A stretch of DNA of 64,000 nt from Petrolisthes cinctipes. Its lineage: Eukaryota; Arthropoda; Malacostraca; Decapoda; Porcellanidae. Below the pieces are notes generated by a model. That model was not told the DNA's origin. It made no database searches and saw only the letters and a list, made by a program, of their open reading frames with translations. The stretch is from positions 1,490,501-1,554,500 of the forward strand of contig JAWQEG010000135.1 in the NCBI GenBank assembly GCA_033782935.1, written 5' to 3'. The position numbers and the translations under genes are program-made. Shown piece by piece: positions 39,301 to 53,000 of the stretch. Position 1 is the stretch's first letter. Each line of letters opens with the position of its first letter.

Positions 39301-40249
39301 GTACAGATCCCTTCTGGGATCCCTAAATATCGAATATTCGGGTGTTTTGGGACTGAATTTGAGATATCGATTTTTTGGCACCTAAAATGTCGATTTTTAG
39401 CATGTTTTTAGCCTATATTTTGAAAATATTCTAGCACTGAGTGGGCATGTACAGATTGCTTCTGGGACCCCAAAATATTGAATTTTCGGGTGTTTTGAGC
39501 CTGAGTTTGAGATATAAACGGGTACAAAAGATACATGCACATATTGACTTTGGGCATCTAAAATATCGATTTTCAGCATGTTTTGGGCCTGTATTTTGAA
39601 AATTCTCTAACACGAAGTAGGCATGTACAGATCGCTTCTGGGACCCCAAAATATCGAATTTTCGGGTGTTTTGAGCCTGAATTTTAGATATAAACGGGTA
39701 CTGAAGATGCATGCACATATCGACTTTTGGGCACCTAAAACATCGATTTTGAGCATGTTTTGGGCCTGTATTTTGAAAATACTCTAACACGGAGTAGGCA
39801 TGTACAGATCGCTTCTGGGACCCCAAAATATCGAATTTTCGTGTGTTTTGCGCCTGAATTTGAGATATCGCCTTTACGCACGTAAAATATCGATTTTTAG
39901 CATGTTTTGAGCCTATATTTTGAAAATATTCTAGCACTGAGTAGGCATGTACAGATCAATTCTGGGACCCCAAAATATCGATTTTTCGGGTGTTTTGAGC
40001 TTGAATTTGAGATATAAACTATACAGAAAATGCATGCACATATCGACTTTTGATCACCTAATATATCGATTTTGAGCATGTTTTGAGCCTATATTTTGAA
40101 AACATTCTAGCACTGAGTAGGCATGTACAGATTGCTTCTGGGACCCCAAAATATCGAATTTTCGGGTGTTTAGGGCCAGAATTTAAGATATAAACGTGTA
40201 CAGAAGATGCATACACATATTGACTTTGGGCACCAAAAATATCGATTTT
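36391..40249. repeat. 23-monomer HOR, 3,859 bp, copy 2
   Basis: Each feature of copy 1 reappears at +3,859 bp, including the rare marks near 40,018, 39,160 and 38,275. The copies look about 99% identical by eye. Examples of differences are G at 32862 against T at 36721, T at 33133 against G at 36992, and CGAACTTGG near 33,575 against CGAACTAGG near 37,434. Scattered private substitutions argue for a real, recent tandem duplication and not one sequence placed twice. Confidence 0.93.
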
Positions 40250-40489
40250 CAGCATGTTTTGGGCCTGAATTTTGAAAATACTCTAACACGGAGTAGGCAT
40301 GTACAGATCGCTTCTGGGGCCCCAAAATATCAAAGTTTCGGGTGTTTAGGGACTGAATTTGAGATATCGACTTTTTGGCACCTATAATATCGATTTTTAG
40401 CATGTTTTTAGCCTATGTTTTGAAAATATTTTAGCACTGAGTAGGCATGTACAGATCGCTTCTGGGACCCCAAAATATCGAATTTTCGG

Positions 40490-41765
40490 GTGTTTTGAGC
40501 TTGAATTTGAGATATAAACGAGTACAGAAGATGCATGCACATATCGACTTTTGGGCACCTAAAATATCGATTTTGAGCATGTTTTAAACCTATATTTTGA
40601 AAACATTCTAGCACTGAGTAGGCACGTACAGATCGCTTCTGGGACCCAAAAATATCGAATTTTCGGGTGTTTAGTGCCAGAATTTGAGATATAAACGGGT
40701 ACAGAAGATGCATGCACATATCGACTTTTCGGCACCTAAAAGATCGATTTTCAGTATGTTTTTGGACTGTATTTTGAAAATACTTTAACACGGAGTAGGC
40801 ATGTACAGATCGCTTCTGGGACCCCTAAATGTCGAATTTTCGGGTGTTTTGGGACTGAATTTGAGATATCGACTATTTGGAACCTAAAATATCGATTTTT
40901 AGCATGTTTTTAACCTATATTTTGAAACTATTCTAGCACGGAGTAGGCATTTACAGATTGCTTCTGGGATCCCAAAATATTGAATTTTCGGGTGTTCTGA
41001 GCCTGAATTTGAGATATAAACGGGTACAGAAGATACATGGACATATTGACTTTGGGCATCTAAAATATCGATTTTCAGCATATTTTGGGCATGTATTTTG
41101 AAAATACTCTAACACTGAGTAGGCATGTACAGATCGCTTCTGGGACCCCAAAATATCGAATTTTCGGGTGTTTTGAGCCTGAATTTGAGATATAAACGAG
41201 TACAGAATATGCATGCACATATCGACTTTTGGGCACCTAAAATATCGATTTTGAGCATGTTTTGAGCCAATATTTTGAAAACATTCTAGCACTGAGTAGG
41301 CATGTACAGATCGCTTCTGGGACCCAAAAATATCGAATTTTCGGGTGTTTAGTGTCAGAATTTGAGATATAAACGGGTACAGAAGATGCATGCACATATC
41401 GACTTTTCGGCACCTAAAAGATCGATTTTCAGTATGTTTTTGGACTGTATTTTGAAAATACTTTAACACGGAGTAGGCATGTACAGATCGCTTCTTGGAC
41501 CCCTAAATATCGAATTTTCGGGTGTTTTGGGACTGAATTTGAGATATCGACTATTTGGAACCTAAAATATCGATTTTTAGCATGTTTTTAACCTATATTT
41601 TGAAAATATTCTAGCACTGAGTAGGCATGTACAGATTGCTTCTGGGATCCCAAAATATTGAATTTTCGGGTGTTTTGAGCCTGAATTTGATATATAAACG
41701 GGTACTGAAGATACATGCACATATTGACTTTGGGCATCTAAAATATCGATTTTCAGCATGTTTTG
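40490..41765. repeat. 678-bp tetramer, two tandem copies
   Basis: About 40490-41090 recurs at about 41168-41765 with a 678-bp offset, equal to 177+177+148+176. Shared marks are GTTTAGTG(C/T)CAGAATTTG, TTTTTGGACTGTATTTTG and GACTATTTGGAACC. The left copy has TTTTGAAACTATTC and CACGGAG where the right copy has the commoner TTTTGAAAATATTC and CACTGAG. Confidence 0.8.
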
Positions 41766-42240
41766 GGCCTGTATTTTGAAAATACTCTAACACTGAGTAG
41801 GCATGTGCAGATTGCTTCTGGGACCCCAAAATATTGAATTTTCGGGCTTTTTGAGCCACAATTTGAGATATAAACGGATACTGAAGATGCATGCACATAT
41901 CGACTTTTGGGCACCTAAAAGATCGATTTTCAGTATGTTTTTGGCCTGTATTTTGAAAATACTCTAACACGGAGTAGGCATGTACAGATCCGTTATGGGA
42001 ACCCTAAATATTGAATTTTCGGGTGTTTTGAGCCTGAGTTTGAGATATAAACGGGTACAAAAGATACATGCACATATTGACTTTGGGCATCTAAAATATC
42101 GATTTTCAGCTTGTTTTGGGCCTGTATTTTGAAAATTCTCTAACACGAAGTAGGCATGTACAGATCGCTTCTGGGACCCCAAAATATCGAATTTTCGGGT
42201 GTTTTGAGCCTGAATTTGAGATATAAACGGGTACTGAAGA

Positions 42241-42706
42241 TGCATGCACATATCGACTTTTGGGCACCTAATATATCGATTTTGAGCATGTTTTGAGCCT
42301 ATATTTTGAAAACATTCTAGCACTGAGTAGGCATGTACAGATCGCTTATGGGACCCCAAAATATCGAATTTTCGGGTGTTTAGGGCCAGAATTTGAGATA
42401 TAAACGTGTACAGAAGATGCATACAGATATTGACTTTGGGCACCAAAAATATCGATTTTCAGCATGTTTTGGGCCTGAATTTTGAAAATACTCTAACACG
42501 GAGTAGGCATGTACAGATCGCTTCTGGGGCCCCTAAATATCAAAGTTTCGGGTGTTTTGGGACTGAATTTGAGATATCGACTTTTTGGCACCTATAATAT
42601 CTATTTTTAGCATGTTTTTAGCCTATATTTTTGAAAATATTCTAGCACTGAGTAGGCATGTACAGATCGCTTCTGGGACCCCAAAATATCGAATTTTCGG
42701 GTGTTT
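42241..42706. repeat. Copy of the 40.03-40.50-kb segment (offset 2,210 bp)
   Basis: The block beginning CCTAATATATCGATTTTGAG and passing through AAACGTGTACAGAAGATGC and CAAAGTTTCGGGTG matches about 40031-40495. It has one extra T near 42,630 (TATATTTTTGAAAATATTC). Its flanks follow other templates, so both edges are recombinant. Confidence 0.75.
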
Positions 42707-44900
42707 TGAGCCTGAATTTGAGATATAAACGGGTACTGAAGATGCATGCACATATCGACTTTTGGGCACCAAAAACATCGATTTTGAGCATGTTTTGGGC
42801 CTGTATTTTGAAAATACTCTAACACGGAGTAGGCATGTATAGATCGCTTCTGGAACCCCAAAATATCGAATTTTCGGGTGTTTTGGGCCTGCATTTGAGA
42901 TATCGCCTTTACGCACCTAAAATATCGATTTTTAACATGTTTTGAGCCTATAATTTGAAAATATTCTAGCACTGAGTAGGCATGTACAGATCGCTTCTGG
43001 GACCCAAAAATATCGAATTTTCGGGTGTTTTGAGCTTGAATTTGAGATATAAACGAGTACAGAAGATGCATGCACATATCGACTTTTGGGCACCTAAAAT
43101 ATCTATTTTGAGCATGTTTTGAGCCTATATTTTGAAAACATTCTAGCACTGAGTAGGCATGTAGAGATCGCTTCTGGGACCCCTAAATATCGAATTTTCG
43201 GGTGTTTTGGGCCTTAATTTGAGATATCGACTTTTGGCACCTAAATGATCGATTTTTAGCATGTTTTTAGCCTATATTTTGAAAATATTCTAGCACTGAG
43301 TAGGCATGTACAGATTGCTTCTGGGACCCCAAAATATTGAATTTTCGGGTGTTTTGAGCCTGAATTTGAGATATAAACGGGTACAGAAGATACATGCACA
43401 TATTGACTTTGGGCATCTATAATATCGATTTTCAACATGTTTTGGGCATGTATTTAGAAAATACTCGAACACGGAGTAAGCATGTACAGATCGCTTCTGG
43501 GACCCCAAAATATCGAATTTTCGGGTGTTTTGAGCCTGAATTTGAGATATAAACGGGTACTGAAGATGATTGCACATATCGACTTTTTGGCACCTAAAAC
43601 ATCGATTTTGAGCACGTTTTGGACCTGTATTTTGAAAATACTCTAACACGGAGTAGGCATGTACAGATCGCTTCTGGGACCCCTAAATATCGAATTTTCG
43701 GGTGTTTTGGGACTGAATTTGAGATATCGACTTTTTGGCACCTAAAAGATCGATTTTTAGCATGTTTTCAGCCTATATTTTCAAAATATTCTAGCACTGA
43801 GTAGGCATGTACAGATTGCTTCTGGGACCCCAAAATATTGAATTTTCGGGTGTTTTGAGCCTGAATTTGAGATATAAACGGGTACAGAAGATGCATGCAC
43901 ATATCGACTTTTGGGCACCTAAAATATCGATTTTGAGCATGTTTTGAGCCTATATTTTGAAAACATTCGAGCACTGAGTAGGCATGTACAGATCGCTTCT
44001 GGGACCCCAAAATATCGAATTTTCGGGTGTTTTTGAGCCTGAATTTGATATATATACAAGTATAGAAGATGCATACACATATTAACTTTGGGCACCAAGA
44101 ATATCGATTTTCAGCATGTTTTGGGCCTAAATTTTGAAAATACTCTAACACGATGTAGGCATGTACAGATCGCTTCTGGGACCCCAAAATATTGATTTTT
44201 CGGGTGTTTAGGGCCAGAATTTGAGATATAAACGGGTACAGAAGATGCATGCACATATCGACTTTTGGGCACCTAAAAGATCGATTTTCAGTAGGTTTTT
44301 GGCCTGTACTTTGAAAATACTCTAAAACGGAGTAGGCATATACAGATCCCTTCTGGGACCCCTAAATATCGAATTTTCGGGTGGTTTGGGCCTGAATTTG
44401 AGATATCGAATTCATGTCACCTAAAATATCGATTTTTAGCATGTTTTTAGCCTATATTTTGAAAATATTCAAGCACTGAGTAGGCATGTACAGATCGCTT
44501 CTGGGACCCCAAAAAATCGAATTTTCGGGTGTTTTGAGCTTGAATTTGAGATATAAACGGGTACAGAAGATACATGCACATATCGACTTTGGGCACCTAA
44601 GAGATCGATTTTCAGTATGTTTTTGGCCTGTATTTTGAAAATACTCTAACACGGTGTAGGCATGTACAGATCGCTTCTGGGACCCCATAATATCGAATTT
44701 TCGGGTGTTTTGGGACTGAATTTGAGATATCGACTTTACGCACCTAAAATAGCGATTTTGAGCATGTTTTGAGCCTATTATTTGAAAACATTCTAGCACT
44801 GAGTAGGCATGTAGAGATCGCTTCTGGGACCCCTAAATATCGAATTTTCGGGTGTTTTGGGCCTTAATTTGAGATATCGACTTTTTGGCACCTAAAATAT
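42707..44900. repeat. Satellite monomers related to the 27-32-kb HORs
   Basis: The stretch 42.7-43.4 kb matches the 30.5-32.3-kb order, including CGCCTTTACGCACC at about 42,907 and the ATCTATTTTGAGCATG mark at 43110. After about 43.7 kb other long units follow, some with an extra T (GTGTTTTTGAGCC near 44,030). No gene is visible. Confidence 0.7.
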
Positions 44901-44988
44901 CGATTTTTAGCATGTTTTTAGCCTACATTTTGAAAATATTCTAGCACTGAGTAGGCATGTACAGATTGCTTCTGGGACCCCAAAATAT

Positions 44989-46098
44989 TTAATTTTCGGG
45001 TGTTTTGAGCCTGAATTTGAGATATAAACCGGTACAGAAGATACATGCACATATTGACTTTGGGCATCTATAATATCGATTTTCAGCATGTTTTGGGCAT
45101 GTATTTTGAAAATACTCTAACACGGAGTAGGCATGTACAGATCGCTTCTGGGACCCCAAAATATCGAATTTTCGGGTGTTTTGAGCCTGAATTTGAGATA
45201 TAAACGGGTACAGAAGATGCATGCACATATCGACTTTTTGGCACCTAAAACATCGATTTTGAGCATGTTTTGGGCCTGTATTTTGAAAATACTCTAACAC
45301 GGAGTAGGCATGTACAGATCGCTTCTGGGACCCCATAATATCGAATTTTCGGGTGTTTTGGGCCTGAATTTGAGATATCGCCTTTACGCACCTAAAATAT
45401 CGATTTTTAGCATGTTTTGAGCCTACAGTTTGAAAATATTCTAGCACTGAGTAGGCATGTACAGATTGCTTCTGGGACCCTAAAATATCGAATTTTTGGG
45501 TGTTTTGAGCCTGAATTTGAGATATAAACGAGTACAGAAGATGCATGCACATATCGACTTTTGGGCACCTAAAATATCGATTTTGAGCATGTTTTGAGCC
45601 TATATTTTGAAAACTTTCTAGCACTGAGTAAGCATGTACAGATCGCTTCTGGGACCCCAAAATATCGAATTTTCGGGTGTTTTTGAGCCTGAATTTGAGA
45701 TATAAACGAGTATAGAAGATGCATACACATATTAACTTTGGGCACCAAAAATATTGATTTTTAGCATGTTTTGGGCCTGAATTTTGAAAATACTCTAACA
45801 CGAAGTAGGCATGTACAGATCGCTTCTGGGACCCCAAAATATCGAATTTTCGGGTGTTTAGGGCCAGAATTTGAGATATAAACGGGTACAGAAGATGCAT
45901 GCACATATCGACTTTTGGGCACCTAAAAGATCGATTTTCAGTATGTTTTTGGCCTGTATTTTGAAAATACTCTAACACGGAGTAGGCATGTACAGATCGC
46001 TTCTGGGACCCGTAATATAGAATTTTCGGGTGTTTTGAGCCTGGATTTGAGATATAAACGGGTACAGAAGATGCATGCACATATCGACTTTTGGGCAC
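44989..46098 (-). other. Longest open frame in the window (369 codons); satellite-derived, judged non-coding
   Basis: The conceptual peptide is only the satellite read on the minus strand. It parses into a 34-residue start, 59-residue repeats beginning SVHAYSVLEYFQN, one 49-residue repeat and a 50-residue end. The 59- and 49-residue units are the 177- and 147-bp monomers. One 59-residue unit is read out of frame in its middle because a missing T near 45,735 and an extra T near 45,680 compensate each other. No signal peptide, catalytic motif, promoter or splice structure is visible. Similar but shorter frames occur at 29908-30561, 31060-31713, 50807-51454 and 52473-53180, and the two other minus frames are also open for about 60 codons per monomer, which is not what a real gene shows. 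Confidence 0.85.
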
Positions 46099-47700
46099 CT
46101 AAAATATCGATTTTGAGCATGTTTTGAGCCTATATTTTGAAAACATTCTAGCACTGAGTAGGCATATACAGATCGCTTCTGGGACCCAAAAATATCGAAT
46201 TTTCGGGTGTTTAGGGCCAGAATTTGAGATATAAACGGGTACAGAAGATGCATGCACATATCGAGTTTTGGGCACCTAAAAATCGATTTTCAATATGTTT
46301 TTGGCCTGTATTTTGAAAATACTCTAACACGGAGTAGGCATGTACAGATCGCTTCTGGGACCCCTAAATATCGAATTTTCGGGTGTTTTGGGCCTTAATT
46401 TGAGATATCGACTTTTTGGCACCTAAAATATCGATTTTTAGCATGTTTTTAGCCTATATTTTGAAAATATTCTAGAACTGAGTAGGCATGTACAGATTGC
46501 TTCTGGGACCCCAAAATATTGAATTCTCGGATGTTTAGGGCCAGAATTTGAGATATAAACGGGTACAGAAGATTCATGCACATATCGACTTTTGGGCACC
46601 TAAAAGATTGATTGTCTGTATGTTTTTGGCCTGTATTTTGAAAATACTCTAACACGGAGTAGGCATGTACAGATCGATTCTGGGACCCCTAAATATAGAA
46701 TTTTCGGCTGGTTTGGGACTGAATTTGAGATATCGACTCTTTGGCACCTAAAATATCGATTTTTAGCATGTTTTTAGCCAATATTTTGAAAATATTCTAG
46801 CACTGAGTAGGCATGTACAGATTGTTTCTGGGACCCCAAAATATTGAATTTTCGGGTGTTTTGAGCCTGAATTTGAGATATAAACGGGTACAGAAGATGC
46901 ATGCACATATCGACTATTGGGCACCTAAAATATCGATTTTGAGCATGTTTTAAGCCTACATTTTAAAAACATTCTAGCACTGAGTAGGCATGTACAGATC
47001 GCTTCTGGGACCACAAAATATTAAATTTTCGGGTGTTTTGACCCTGAATTTGAGATATAAACGAGTATAGAAGATGCATACATTTTTGGGAACCAAAAAT
47101 ATCGATTTTCAGCATGTTTTGGGCCTAAAATTTGAAAATACTCTAACACGGAGTAGGCATATACAGATCGCTTCTGGGACCCTTAAATATTGAAGTTTCG
47201 GGTGTTTTGGGACTGAATTTGAGATATCGACTTTTTGGCACCTAAAATATTGATTTTTAGCATGTTTTTAGCCTATATTTTGAAAATATTCTAGCACTGA
47301 GTAGGCATGTACAGATCGCTTCTGGGACCCCAAAATATCGAATTTTCGGGTGTTTTGAGCTTGAATTTGAGATATAAACGAGTACAGAAGATGCATGCAC
47401 ATATCGACTTTTGGGCACCTAAAATATCGATTTTGAGCATGTTTTGAGCCTATATTTTGAAAACATTCTAGCACTTAGTAGGCATGTACAGATCGCTTCT
47501 GGGACCCCAAAATATTGAATTTTCGGATGTTTAGGGCCAGAATTTGAGATATAAACGGGTACAGAAGATGCATGCACATATCGACTTTTGGGCACCTAAA
47601 AGATCGATTTTCAGTATGTTTTTGGCCTGTATTTTGAAAATACTCTAACACGGAGTAGGCATGTACAGATCGTTTCTGGGACCCCTAAATATCGAATTTT
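45990..47700. repeat. Segment repeated at 51.5-52.9 kb (offsets 5,530 then 5,205 bp)
   Basis: The part about 45990-46470 matches downstream at 5,530 bp, sharing CATATACAGATCGC and CACCTAAAAATCGATTTTC. The part about 46800-47700 matches at 5,205 bp, sharing CGACTATTGGGCACC and ATACATTTTTGGGAACC. The 325-bp change in offset equals one long plus one short monomer, so a two-monomer segment differs between the copies. An 8-base T run occurs at 47763-47770. Confidence 0.8.
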
Positions 47701-50019
47701 CGGGTGTTTTGGGACTTAATATGAGATATAAACGGGTACTGAAGGTGCATGCATATATCGACTTTTTTTTCCACCTAAAACATCGATTTTGAGCATGTTA
47801 TGGGCCTGTATTTTGAAAATAATCTAACACGGAGTAGGCATGTACAGTTCACTTCTGGGACCCCTAAATATCGAATTTTCGGGTGTTTTGGCCTTAATTT
47901 GATATATCGACTTTTTGGCACCTAAAATATCGATTTTTAGCATGTATTTAGCCTATATTTTGAAAATATTCTAGCACTGAATAGGCATGTACAGATTGCT
48001 TCTGGGACCGCAAAATATTGAATTTTCGGGTGTTTAGGGCCAGAATTTGAGATATAAACGGGTACAGAAGATGCATGCACATATCGACTTTTGGGCACCT
48101 AAGATATCGATTTTGAGCATGTTTTGAGCCTATATTTTGAAAATATTCTAGCACTGAGTAGGCATGTACAGATTGCTTCTGGGACCCCAAAATATTGAAT
48201 TTTCGGGTGTTTTGAGCCTGAATTTGAGATATAAACGGGTACAGAGGATACATGCACATATTGACTTTGGGCATCTAAAATATCGATTTTCAGCATGTTT
48301 TTAGCCTATATTTTGAAAATATTCTAGCACTGAGTAGGCATGTACAGATTGCTTCTGGGACCCCAAAATATTGAATTTTCGGGTGTTTTAAGCCTGAATT
48401 TGAGATATAAACGGGTACAGAAGATACATGCACATATTGACTTTGGAAATCTAAAGTATCGATTTTCAGCATGTTTTGGGCATGTATTTTGAAAATACTC
48501 TAACACGGAGTAGGCATGTACAGATCGCTTCTGGGACCACAAAATATCGAATTTTCGGGTGTTTTGAGCCTGAATTTGAGATATAAACGGGTACTGAAAA
48601 TGCAGCACATATCGATTTTTCGGCACCTAAAACATCGATTTTGAGCATGTTTTGGGCCTGTATTTTGTAAATACTCTAACACGGAGTAGGCATGTAAAGA
48701 TCGCTGCTGGGACCCCAAAATATCGAATTTTAGGGTGTTTTGGGCCTGAATTTGAGATATCGCCGTTACGCACCTAAAATATCGATTTTTAGCATGTTTT
48801 GAGCCTATAATTTGAAAATATTCTAGCACTGAGTAGGCATGTACAGATCGCTTCTGGGACCCCAAAATATCGAATTTTCGGGTGTTTTGAGCCTGAATTT
48901 GAGATATAAACGAGTACAGAAGATACATGCACATATTGACTTTGGGCATCTATAATATCGATTTTCAGCATGTTTTGGGCATGTATTTTGAAAATACTCT
49001 AACACGGAGTAGGCATGTACAGATTGCTTCTGGGACCCCAAAATATCGAATTTTCGGGTGTTTTGGGCCTGAATTTGAGATATCGCCGTTACGCACCTAA
49101 AATATCGATTTTTAGCATGTTTTGAGCCTATAATTTGAAAATATTCAAGCACTGAGTAGGCATGTACAGATCGCTTCTGGGACCCCAAAATATCGAATTT
49201 TCGGGTGTTTTGAGCTTGAATTTGAGATATAAACGGGTACAGAAGATTGATGCACATATCGACTTTTGGGCACCTAAACTATCGATTTTGAGCATGTTTT
49301 GAGCCTATATTTTGAGAATATTCTAGCACTGAGTAGGCATGTACAGATTGCTTCTGGGACCCCAAAAAATCGAATTTTCGGGTGTTTTGAGCCTGAATTT
49401 CAGATATAAACGAGTACAGAAGATACATGCACATATTGACTTTGGGCATCTAAAATATCGATTTTCAGCATGTTTTGGGCCTGTATTTTGAAAATACTCT
49501 AACACTGAGTAGGAATGTACAGATTGCTTCTGGGACCCCAAAATATTGAATTTTCGGGCTTTTTGAGCCTGAATTTGAGATATAAACGGATACTGAAGAT
49601 GCATGCACATATCGACTTTTGGGCACCTAAGAGATCGATTTTCAGTATGTTATTGGCCTGTATTTTGAAAATACTCTAACACGGAGTAGGCATGTACAGA
49701 TCGCTTCTGGGACCCCTAAATATCGAATTTTCGGGTGTTTTGGGACTGAATTTGAGATATCGACTTTTTGGCACCTAAAAACTCGATTTTTAGCATGTTT
49801 TTAGCCTATATTTTGAAAATATTCTAGCACTGAGTAGGCATGTACAGATTGCTTCGGGGAACCCAAAATATTGAATTTTCGGATGTTTTGAGCCTGAATT
49901 TGAGATATAAACGGGTACAGAAGATACATGCACATATTGACTTTGGGCATCTATAATATCGATTTTCAGCATGTTTTGGGCATGTATTTTGAAAATACTC
50001 TAACACGGAGTAGGCATGT
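47701..50019. repeat. Satellite monomers, partly the source of the 53.8-55.0-kb copy
   Basis: Right-domain monomers fill this stretch. From about 49,485 onward it matches 53,837 onward at 4,352 bp, with shared marks TAGGAATGTACAGATTGC, CGGGCTTTTTGAGCC and AACGGATACTGAAG. Near 48,605 one base is lost in GATGCATGCACATA (read as ATGCAGCACATA). No gene is seen. Confidence 0.7.
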
Positions 50020-53000
50020 ACAGGTCGCTTCTGGGACCCCAAAACATCGAATTTTCGGGTGTTTTCAGCCTGAAGTTGAGATATAAACGGGTACTGAAGA
50101 TGCATGCACATATCGACTTTTGGGCACCTAAAACATCGATTTTGAGCATGTTTTGGGCCTGTATTTTGTAAATACTCTAACACGGAGTAGGCATGTACAG
50201 ATCGTTTCTAGGAACCCATAATATCGAATTTTCGGGTGTTTTGGGCCTGAATTTGAGATATCGCCTTTACGCACCTAAAATATCGATTTTTAGCATGTTT
50301 TGAGCCTATATTTTGAAAATATTCTAGCACTGACTAGGCATGTACAGATCGCTTCTGGGACCCCAAAATATCGAATTTTCAGGTGTTTTGAGCTTGAATT
50401 TGAGATATAAACGAGTACAGAAGATGCATGCACATATCGACTTTTGGGCACCTAAAATATCGATTTTGAGCATGTTTTGAGCCTATATTTTGAAAACATT
50501 CTAGCACTGAGTAGGCATGTACAGATTGCTTCTGGGACCCAAAATAATCGAATTTTCGGGTGTTTAGGGCCAGAATTTGAGATATAAACGTGTACAGAAG
50601 ATACATGCACATATTGACTTTGGGCATCTATAATATCGATTTTCAGCATGTTTTGGGCATGTATTTTGAAAATACTCTAACACGGAGTAGGCATGTACAG
50701 ATCGCTTCTGGGACCCCAAAATATCGAATTTTCGGGTGTTTTGGGCCTGAATTTGTGATATCGCCGTTACGCACCTAAAATATCGATTTTTTAGCATGTT
50801 TTGAGCCTATAATTTGAAAATATTCAAGCACTGAGTAGGCATGTACAGATCGCTTCTGGGACCCCAAAAAATCGAATTTTCGGGTGTTTTGAGCTTGAAT
50901 TTCAGATATAAACGGGTACAGAAGATACATGCACATATCGACTTTGGGCATCTAAAATAACGATTTTCAGCATGTTTTGGGCCTGTATTTTGAAAATACT
51001 CTAACACGGAGTAGGCATGTACAGATCGCTTCTGGGACCCCATAATATCGAATTTTCGGGTGTTTTGGGCCTGAATTTGAGATATCGCCTTTACGCACCT
51101 AAAATATCGATTTTTAGCATGTTTTGAGCCTACATTTTGAAAATAGTCTAGCACTGAGTAGGCATGTACAGATCGCTTCTGGGACCCCAAAATATCGAAT
51201 TTTTGGGTGTTCTGAGCCTGAATTTGAGATATAAACGAGTACAGAAGATGCATGCACATATCGACTTTTGGGCACCTAAAATATCGATTTTGAGCATGTT
51301 TTGAGCCTATATTTTGAAAACTTTCTAGCACTGAGTAAGCATGTACAGATCGCTTCTGGGACCCCAAAATATCGAATTTTCGGGTGTTTTGAGCCTGAAT
51401 TTGAGATATAAACGAGTATAGAAGATGCATACACATATTAACTTTGGGCACCAAAAATATCGATTTTTAGCATGTTTTGGGCCTGAATTTTGAAAATACT
51501 CTAACACGAAGTATGCATGTACAGATCGCTTCTGGGACCCCAAAATATCGAATTTTCGGGTGTTTTGAGCCTGGATTTGAGATATAAACGGGTACAGAAG
51601 ATGCATGCACATATCGAGTTTTGGGCACCTAAAATATCGATTTTGAGCATGTTTTGAGCCTATATTTTGAAAACATTCTAGCACTGAGTAGGCATATACA
51701 GATCGCTTCTGGGACCCAAAAATATCGAATTTACGGGTGTTTAGGGCCAGAATTTGAGATATAAACGGGTACAGAAGATGCATGCATATATCGAGTTTTG
51801 GGCACCTAAAAATCGATTTTCAATATGTTTTTGGCCTGTATTTTGAAAATACTCTAACACGGAGTAGGCATGTACAGATCGCTTCTGGGACCCCTAAATA
51901 TCGAATTTTCGGGTGTTTTGGGCCTTAATTTGAGATATCGACTTTTTGGCACCTAAAATATCGATTTTTAGCATGTTTTTAGCCAATATTTTGAAAATAT
52001 TCTAGAACTGAGTAGGCATGTACAGATTGCTTCTGGGACCCCAAAATATTGAATTTTCGGGTGTTTTGAGCCTGAATTTGAGATATAAACGGGTACAGAA
52101 GATGCATGCACATATCGACTATTGGGCACCTAAAATATCGATTTTGAGCATGTTTTAAGCCTACATTTTAAAAACATTCTAGCACTGAGTAGGCATGTAC
52201 AGATCGCTTCTGGGACCACAAAATATCAAATTTTCGGGTGTTTTGAGCCTGAATTTGAGATATAAACGAGTATAGAAGATGCATACATTTTTGGGAACCA
52301 AAAATATCGATTTTCAGCATGTTTTGGGCCTGAAATTTGAAAATACTCTAACACGGAGTAGGCATATACAGATCGCTTCTGGGACCCTTAAATATTGAAG
52401 TTTCGGGTGTTTTGGGACTGAATTTGAGATATCGACTTTTTTTCACCTAAAATATTGATTTTTAGCATGTTTTTAGCCTATATTTTGAAAATATTCTAGC
52501 ACTGAGTAGGCATGTACAGATCGCTTCTGGGACCCCAAAATATCGAATTTTCGGGTATTTTGAGCTTGAATTTGAGATATAAACGAGTACAGAAGATGCA
52601 TGCACATATCGACTTTTGGGCACCTAAAATATCGATTTTGAGCATGTTTTGAGCCTATATTTTGAAAACATTCTAGCACTGAGTAGGCATGTACAGATCG
52701 CTTCTGGGACCCCAAAATATTGAATTTTCGGATGTTTAGGGCCAGAATTTGAGATATAAACGGGTACAGAAGATGCATGCACATATCGACTTTTGGGCAC
52801 CTAAAAGATCGATTTTCAGTATGTTTTTGGCCTGTATTTTGAAAATACTCTAACACGGAGTAGGCATGTACAGTTCGCTTCTGGGACCCCAAAATATCGA
52901 ATTTTCGGGTGTTTTGAGCCTGAAGTTGAGATATAAACGGGTACTGAAGATGCATGCACATATCGACTTTTGGGCACCTAAAACATCGATTTTGATCATG

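Noticed and set aside
32532..40249. The 3,859-bp duplication as an assembly artefact
   Set aside because: Private substitutions are scattered through both copies and both flanks differ. It is not fully excluded without reads across the junction.
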